Part shown: positions 57,729 through 64,000 of the stretch, one piece after another
Position numbering within the stretch: position 1 is the stretch's first letter
How the letters are laid out: each line of letters begins with the position of its first letter
Origin: Toxorhynchites rutilus septentrionalis
Lineage: Eukaryota > Arthropoda > Insecta > Diptera > Culicidae
Direction: 5' to 3'
NCBI RefSeq assembly: GCF_029784135.1
Contig: NC_073745.1
Location: forward strand, 110,029,716 to 110,093,715
DNA: 64,000 bases
Position numbers and translations under genes: made by a program
Notes under the pieces: model-generated
The model's database searches: none
What the model saw: the letters and a program-made list of their open reading frames with translations, nothing else
Told to the model about the DNA's origin: nothing

Positions 57729-58131
57729 TCACACACGAAGATCTATAGCTTTAAGGAAAACATATATATGGGACATGTAATCAAGGTCTAACCGAGCCAA
57801 CACATCTCTCACCGGCACATTGGGCTGTCTTCCTCGGGCCCGAAGGGAGTTTTTTAAATTCGATCTGGCGACCAGATACACCTCGCACGACCAAACAATG
57901 TGCTCGATGTCGTGATAACCTTGGCCACAAACGCAGAGATTGCTGCTGGCAAGATTGAAACGAAAGAGTAGTGCATCTAACGAACAGTGATTGGACATGA
58001 GTCGGGAGAAGGTGCGGATAAAGTCCCGACTCAAGTCTAGACTTTTGAACCACGGTTTGAGGCTAACCTTAGGGATAATCGAGTGAAACCACCGGCCCAA
58101 TTCATCTTCATTCCACATACTTTTCATCGAA
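57729..58131 (-). pseudogene. LINE ORF2, Cys-His C-terminal tail
   Basis: In another frame, starting at MWNEDELGRWFHSIIPKVSL, then FSRLMSNHCSLDALLFRFNL, CVCGQGYHDIEHIVWSC (a CCHC-like knuckle) and ending LKAIDLRV. This is the usual end of ORF2 in this family. It abuts the RT part with no RNase H (FYTDGS-type) sequence between them, so the join at about 58108-58134 is a deletion that also shifted frame. Confidence 0.88.
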
Positions 58132-59757
58132 GATCGTTGGAGCGATCCTCGATCGTTGGTAATCTGAATATCCATGGATATCTTGCTTCATGGACAGATC
58201 AAAATGCACAGAGGAATTGATGTAGTCAGGGAAACAAACACGGTTGGGAATATACGAAGAAGGATCAACCTGCATGGAGATGAATTCATGATATGAACTC
58301 ATGAACCCGGAGTGAAAATTTAGCTCGATCAGCTGCTCAAAATTTCCGATCACCAATGGGTTCATGACCTTACACCGGATGAAGAACCGAAGAGATAATA
58401 AATTGAAGCGATCTTTTAGTGGGAGTAGGCCTGCCAAAACCTCGAGACTCATGGTATGCGTTGAGGGCATACATCCCAACGCGATACGTAGACAAAGATA
58501 CTGAATTCGCTCGAGTTTAATGAGGTGTGTTTTGGCAGCTGATTGAAAACAGAAACTGCCATACTCCATCACTGAGAGAATAGTTGTTCGATACAACATT
58601 ATAAGATCTTCTGGGTGGGCTCCCCACCAGGTGCCGGTAATTGTACGGAGAAAGTTTATTCTTTGTTGGCATTTTTTACTCAGATACCTAATATGGGCCC
58701 CCCAAGTACATTTGGAGTCGAACCAGACCCCAAGATACTTGAATGACATAGCATGAGTGATCGGTTTACCCAAAAGTTGAAGCTTTGGTTTTGCTGGTCT
58801 ATGCTTCCTAGAAAAAACCACCATCTCTGTTTTCTCCGTGGAGAATTCGATCCCTAGCCCAATGGCCCAGGTTGAAAAATTGTTCAAAGTATCTTGTAAG
58901 GGTCCTTGCAGGTCGGATTCGTTTGGTCCTATGACAGACACCACTCCATCATCTGCAAGTTGTCTTAGGCTGCAATTTTGTGTAAGGCAATTGTCGATGT
59001 CGCTTACATAGAATTTGTACAAAAGGGGGCTTAAACATGAGCCCTGGGGGAGGCCCATGTAAGAGACCCGACTTACTGCCGAATCTCCGTGAGAAAAGTT
59101 CAAATGTTTCTCACAAAGCAAGTTATATAACATATTATTCAATAGAGGCGGCAGACCCCGAGAGTGTAATTTGTCCGACAAAACCTCTATTGAAACAGAA
59201 TCGAAGGCCCCCTTTATGTCCAAGAATACTGAAGCCATTTGTTTTTTTTCGGCGTAAGCCATTTGAATTTCTGAAGAAAGCAACGCAAGACAATCATTCG
59301 TCCCCTTGCCCCTGCGGAACCCATATTGTGTATCTGAGAGTAGGCCATTCATTTCAACCCATCGATCAAGGCGAAACAAGATCATTTTCTCCAACAATTT
59401 CCGTATACAAGACAGCATTGCTATTGGGCGGTACGAATTGAAGTCGGACGCGGGTTTTCCGGGTTTTTGAATAGCTATAACTCGTACTTGTCTCCAATCA
59501 TCTGGAACAATATTATTCTCCAGAAACCGATTGAATAAATTCAACAAGCGATGTTTCGCCACATCAGGGAGGTTTTTTAACAAGTTGAACTTAATTCTAT
59601 CCGTTCCTGGAGCAGAATTGTTACATGAGAGCAGAGCAAGAGAGAATTCTACCATCGAAAACTCGGAATCAAGATCGCACCTATCTTGTGGTATATCTCG
59701 AACAATGTTTTGCACAGGAGCGGAATCAGGACAAACCTTCCGTGCAAAATTAAAAAT
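58108..59757 (-). pseudogene. LINE ORF2, reverse transcriptase part
   Basis: In frame with the endonuclease after one TGA. RT motifs: IQKPGKPASDFNSYRPIAML, QYGFRRGKGTNDC, ASVFLDIKGAFDSV (motif A Asp), MGLPQGSCLSPLLYKFYVSD (motif B), QLADDGVVSV (motif C, LADD), FKYLGVWFDSKCTWGAHIRY, and the thumb-like EYGSFCF region. The frame ends FDEKYVE-stop at 58108, exactly where I-clade proteins would continue to RNase H. The RT core itself looks intact. Confidence 0.93.
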
Positions 59758-60927
59758 TCATCGATGTGAATATTCTTCGCTTTCATTCGTTGAAGAGCGA
59801 TTTCTCATGTTTCGAGCCACTTTCCATAATTTTTTCATTGACGTTTCTCGTGACAAACCTCCCACGAAATTTCGCCAATAAGCACGTTTTTTCCCTTTGA
59901 TCAAGTTTTTAAATTGATTTTCAAGGTCCAAATACGTCTGAAAATTTTCAGGGGTTCCACGTTTCCGAAAAGCTTTGAATGCATTCGATTTTTCTACATA
60001 AAGCTTGGAACATTGGCTATCCCACCATAGATTGGGAGGCCTTCGGGAAATGATGGAACCTGGGATGGGTTTCGTTTGAGCGCGAACCGCGCTGTCATAG
60101 ATCAAACGAGAAAGGAAGTTATACTCCTCCAATGGAGGTAAACCATCTCTGGAATTGATGGCTAGAGCAATCGCGTCCGCATATTTTTTCCAGTCAATGT
60201 GTCTTGTGAGGTCATATGCCATGTTTATAGATTCAGAAGAATTCAACCCAATGGTGATGGAAATTTTGATTGGCAAGTGATCACTACCGTTGGGGTTCTG
60301 GATTACATTCCACTTGCAATCTAACGATAGTGAATTCGAGCAAAGCGAGAGGTCAAGAGCACTTGGGTTAGCAGGAGGTTTAGGTACACGTGTTGTTTCC
60401 CCAGTGTTCAAAACGGTCATATTGAAGCTGTTACAAAGGTCATATATCAACAATGAACGATTGTCGTCGTACTGTTCCCCCCAGGCAGTTCCGTGAGAGT
60501 TGAAGACTCCCAAGATCGATCGTGGCTCAGGAAGGAGTGAGCACATGTCATCAAGTTGTTTGCGGCTAACCGCAGCTCTCGGAGGCCAATACAAGCTGAC
60601 AATACAGAGGTCTTTGCCTCTGATGTTTGCATGACAAGCAACAGCTTCGATCCCTCCAATAGGTGGAAGGTCAATTCTAAGAAATGAGTGGCACTTATTG
60701 ATCCCCAAAAGCACCCCTCCGTATCTATCATCACGGTCCAAGCGTATAATATTAAAATCGTGGAAAGAGATATCATCTCGCGAAGAAAGCCAAGTTTCGG
60801 ACAGAGCAAAAACATCACAATTGTAGTTATGAATTAAAATTTTGAATGTATCCAATTTAGGGGTAAGACTACGGCAATTCCACTGTAAAACAGTGATATC
60901 TTCGACCTCTCTATTTGAATTAGACAT
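59758..60927 (-). pseudogene. LINE ORF2, endonuclease part
   Basis: ATG at 60927 lies in the ATGTCTAA overlap with ORF1. The APE-type endonuclease spans residues 1-225 or so: LQWNCRSL (Asn), ALSETW (Glu), YWPP, LGVFNSHGTAWG where the family has GDFN, SALDLSLCS, and NGSDHLPI (Asp-His). The Asp-to-Val change (GTC codon near 60508) removes a catalytic or metal-site residue. The frame runs to TGA at 59758-59760, after NESEEYSHR, and continues in the same frame into the RT part. It would nick target DNA for reverse transcription. Confidence 0.9.
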
Positions 60928-62502
60928 CAAGAGAGATAATCATTGCAAGGAGGGGCCAAGTATGCATCAATTGTTGCAAAATTGTCTTTAATACTGGAAG
61001 CATTGAGATGACAAGGGTTCTGATGGAGTCAGAAACATTAAAACACTTGAAGATTTTGTCCAAAAGGTCAGACAACTTTATAAATCCCGATTGGGAAGTT
61101 GAACTGGACGGAATAACAGGGACAGTTGGGGTTTTTGATGTCCCCTCGAGTGTTGGGCCATTCGAAGGTGAATTATTCCCACGGAAACCAGGAGGAACCT
61201 GATTTTGCTTGTCCGCTGCACTCGATTTTTTAGGCATGCTAACAGGGGGTATCACCGGAGGGGCTTGTCCTTGAACTTTGGGAGTGGTCACATTTTTGCG
61301 CCGGGGATTCCCTTGGAAAATGAACGGTGTGCCCCCGCTTCTATTTCGTCAACGGGCAACGTGGCGAAGACATTTTGTGTGTTGATTGGTTGTTGTTGTT
61401 GGGCCAGTGGAGAAGCGCCCTTTAAAATATCCGCAAAAGTGCGTTTCGAGCGTTCCTTCAAAGAGCGCTTCTGTTTCTCCCAGCGACTCTTGTAATTTTC
61501 ACAAACTGAGAGCTCGTGTGGGGATCCCCCGCAATATGGACATTTATGCTCAGTCGCACTGCAGGATTTCCCCTCATGTTGCTCTCCGCAAGTGGCACAG
61601 CGCTCCTTGTTGGCACAATAATCCGAAGTGTGACCAACTGACTTGCATTTGTTGCAAGTCATGGGCTTTGGCACGAAGAGTCGCACAGGTAGTCTCAATT
61701 TGTCCACCATAACGTAGTCAGGGAGGGCGGCACCAGCAAAGGTGACTCGAAACGAGTCGGACGGCGTAAATTTAGTTTGGTCCCCATCATGGGAAAGTTT
61801 CCCGAGTTGGCGACAGTCCAAGATTTTCACTTCCATTGAGGGGAGCTTCTTGAACTTGCCTTTTCCTTCTGCTTTTATTTGTTCGCTCGTCAGACCCGTT
61901 TCAGTTATCACCCCCTCAATTTCTACGTTATGGGAGGGTATAAATGTTCGATATTCGAGAGTGAAATGTTGATCAGCAACAATCTCGTTTGCGTGTTTCC
62001 GTTCATTCACGACAACTCGCAATTTGTTCGGTCTAACCCTGCGAATTTCAGATACAGAAGTGTATCTGGCCAGATCTTTCATGATCTGAATCACGTTAAG
62101 GTTTTTTCCTTTCGGTTTTGGCCGGAGGAAAACAACCCAAGTGCCAGTTCCAGGTGCATCTTTTGGATAAACTCTGACACGTGGAGCGGAGACAACAGAG
62201 GGGGAAGACGAGGACGAGGACGAGGACGAGGATGAGGATGAGGACGAGGACGAGGATTGGGTTGGATCGGAAGCATCAGAAGGGGGAAGCGAAATCGATG
62301 ATGGGAGAGGGGGAGTGGAAGTAACAGTGGGTTGAGAAGGGAGGCTTGCAATTTTCTTAGAGGGGGGCTTGGTAGGATGAGCGGATTCGTCCCCAGAAGA
62401 ATTATCTTCCTTATGAGGGACTCGTTTATGTTTTTTCCCAGATCTTATATGAGATTCATTATCGGAGATCTCCATCTCTGGAGATCCTCCACTATTCTCC
62501 AT
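60920..62502 (-). pseudogene. LINE ORF1 (gag-like nucleic-acid-binding protein), frameshifted
   Basis: ATG at 62502. A Ser/Pro-rich N-terminus has a run of about 18 Ser (residues about 83-100, encoded by the TCC/TCG repeat at about 62210-62258). Three knuckles follow at about residues 285-335: CNKCKSVGHTSDYC, CATCGEQHEGKSC (one residue shorter) and CPYCGGSPHELSVC. The frame ends at TGA 61288 after GIPGAKM. The adjacent frame continues RRKNVTTPKVQGQAPPVIPP to 60920, so a one-base indel near 61300-61315 splits the protein (about 520 residues in all). The intact product would bind LINE RNA. The ORF1 end overlaps the ORF2 start in ATGTCTAA. Confidence 0.9.
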
Positions 62503-62990
62503 TTTACAAAAATTTCTGTCTTATTTCTAAATTATTATTGATTTTAACAATAATCCTAAAAAAAAATATGATAATAATATCAAACAATGAACAAATGAAT
62601 TGAATAATAATATTAATAATAAATATGTGTACCTTAATATATAAGTTGTTCCAATAATGCGCTCTACTGCCCTAATCAGGGAGAGACAGAGGCTACGCGC
62701 TACGGAGACAACACAATAGCGCAAGAATAGCTTACGCAGCCACGTGATGATGAATCCCGTTTGCGACAGTCACGCGATGGCGATCCCGTTATGCCGAATC
62801 AGTTCAACAGCCGCAATCCGGCTCGCTGCAAGAGCGCTGCTTCCTTTGTTCCTTTCGTCCACTTCACAAAAGGTCAGGTCGAAAGCGGACAGCAATGACC
62901 TTCACTCGTACCAATAGCACAATAGCAAAAGTGGCAACGCACAATACCGACACTGAACTTTACTCGTCAAGAGTTGGATAGCGAATGATC
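62503..62990 (-). promoter_or_regulatory. LINE 5' UTR with presumed internal promoter
   Basis: Starting GATCATTCGCTATCCAACTC at 62990 on the minus strand, about 490 bases precede ORF1. The upstream half (62650-62950) is GC-richer and the downstream half AT-rich. I- and jockey-type LINEs start transcription at their first base from an internal promoter, so this region should hold it. No TATA is seen at the start. Confidence 0.6.
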
Positions 62991-63259
62991 TTTACATAAC
63001 TTGTTGGATTTAATTTATATTCAGTGTACATCCCACAAACGCATCCAAGTTTAGTTCGAGCAGTCTTCGTTGAAAAATTAAAAATCTGTAATCCAAAATC
63101 CACAAATCTACATTTGACAAAAAGATAGAGAAACAGAGTGCTTGAATTTTCCAAGGGATTTTTTGAATGATTTTTTTCATGATTCTTATTTTTTCTAATT
63201 TTTTTATTAAAGTAATAAACTAACAAAATTTATTGGATTTTGATTTGCGGTGCAATCAA

Positions 63260-64000
63260 TCTATATATATATATATAAAAATGGATTTCTGTCTGTCTGT
63301 CTGTCTGTCTGATTCTTATGGACTCGAATACTACTGAATCGATGGACATAAAATTGGTATGTAGGGTTTTTTGGCGCCGGGGAAGGTTTTCTTGATAGTT
63401 TGAGACCTCTCCCCCCTATTTAAGGTGGGGGGGGGGTGGTCTGCCATACAAATGAAACACAAATTTCTGCATTACTCCAGAATTAATCAATCAAATGAAA
63501 CCAAATTAGGCATATTGAGGTTTTAGGGTGCAATAAATGTTTCTATGATGGTTAGACATTCCACCCCCTCTCTAAGGGTGGGCTGTCATACAAATGAAAC
63601 ACAAATTTCTGCATAACTCGAAAACTAATCAAGCACAATTTGGGATGTGAAAGTTTTTTAGTATAAGAAATGTTTCTATAATGGTGTGACACCCCTCCCT
63701 TCTCTGAAATGGAGAGGGGGTCCCATAATAATATTACACATATTTCAACCAACAATTTTCCAACCAAACATGACAATTGAAAACTTTCGGAAAACTCTGA
63801 AGGAAAAAGGGAAAATTCGGAAAACTTAATTCCCATATGTTCTACAATTACATAGTGACAAGTGCTGTTAGTCCATTTCTGCATCTTTGTTCTTTGATCT
63901 TTGTTCGAAGCTGGAAATGGATTTCATTGTGTTGAAACGCACTCCTATATCTTCTTCTACCTATACCAATAAAAGAGTATCGCCAAATGTGTTGGTAAGA
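63260..64000 (+). mobile_element. Helitron 5' end, continues past window
   Basis: After A at 63259 the element begins TCTATATATATATATATAAA, the TC start with an AT-rich lead that I associate with insect Helitrons, followed by a GTCT microsatellite (63291-63311). The interior contains two or three diverged internal repeats around ACAAATTTCTGCATAACTCG (63466, 63600) and GTTAGTCCATTTCTGCAT near the end, shared with 52200-52450. No Rep/helicase frame is seen before the edge. Confidence 0.75.

Larger units (their letters stand above)
57381..62990 (-). mobile_element. Full-length I-clade LINE, inactive
   Basis: The minus-strand element has a 5' UTR, ORF1 with zinc knuckles, ORF2 with endonuclease and RT, a 3' UTR and an A tail (T-run at 57381 on). 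Target duplication TTTACATAAC lies at 57371-57380 and 62991-63000, so the 5' end is intact at 62990. Inactivating changes: ORF1 frameshift, in-frame TGA between endonuclease and RT, GDFN changed to GVFN, and loss of the RNase H region. Confidence 0.95.

Noticed and set aside
59037..59441. 134-codon plus-strand frame inside the LINE
   Set aside because: It lies antisense to the RT core, whose motifs are clear on the minus strand. It shows no domain of its own.
62091..62351. Proline/arginine repeat frame near 62.2 kb
   Set aside because: It is a shifted reading of the poly-Ser codon repeat in LINE ORF1.
1..64000. CRISPR arrays, bacterial operons, ribosomal RNA genes
   Set aside because: None seen. 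The window has eukaryotic tRNAs, introns and retroelements.
1..64000. Endogenous RNA-virus fragments, which are common in Aedes piRNA clusters
   Set aside because: I looked for viral polymerase, nucleoprotein or glycoprotein-like motifs in the translated frames and recognised none.

Overview
The window looks like intergenic or intronic DNA from a culicine mosquito, most likely Aedes. This rests on an I-clade LINE of a type I recognise from Aedes, Feilai-like tRNA-derived SINEs, many short TIR elements, AT-rich unique DNA, and eukaryotic tRNA genes. No host protein-coding gene can be supported. Nearly every recognisable coding stretch belongs to a transposable element, and almost all are broken.

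Layout. 1-26 kb: four same-orientation copies (A-D) of an unclassified repeat with GACGTAG/CTACGTC palindromes near its ends, a 328-bp hairpin, a jockey-like RT relic, a 232-bp tandem duplication, several MITEs, and three tRNA genes (Asn, Lys, Pro) at 20.2-21.6 kb. 27-36 kb: LINE tails, a mariner copy rebuilt as a fold-back palindrome, and a Tc1 relic. 36.3-42.05 kb: a nested block bounded by a TA-flanked TIR. It holds a tRNA-Thr-like SINE, a decayed pogo-like gene interrupted by a Harbinger-type MITE, and a 2.3-kb TIR element with an unclassified, decayed transposase-like gene. 42.2-44.6 kb: a complete Tigger/pogo element with TIRs, TA duplications, two short introns and one premature stop. 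49.5-53.5 kb: SINEs (one nested in another), a TTAA-flanked element and a Helitron end. 57.4-63.0 kb: a full-length I-clade LINE with a 10-bp target duplication. From 63.26 kb to the window end: the 5' end of a Helitron.

The elements interact. SINE tails resemble the LINE tail, so LINE enzymes may move them. A hairpin is conserved in four LINE 3' UTRs. Several elements sit inside others with readable target duplications, so relative insertion ages can be ordered. Unique stretches at 10.6-12.2, 30.7-32.6, 46.7-48.6 and 53.7-55.7 kb are richer in GC and might contain host regulatory or 5' UTR DNA, but I see no convincing gene there.
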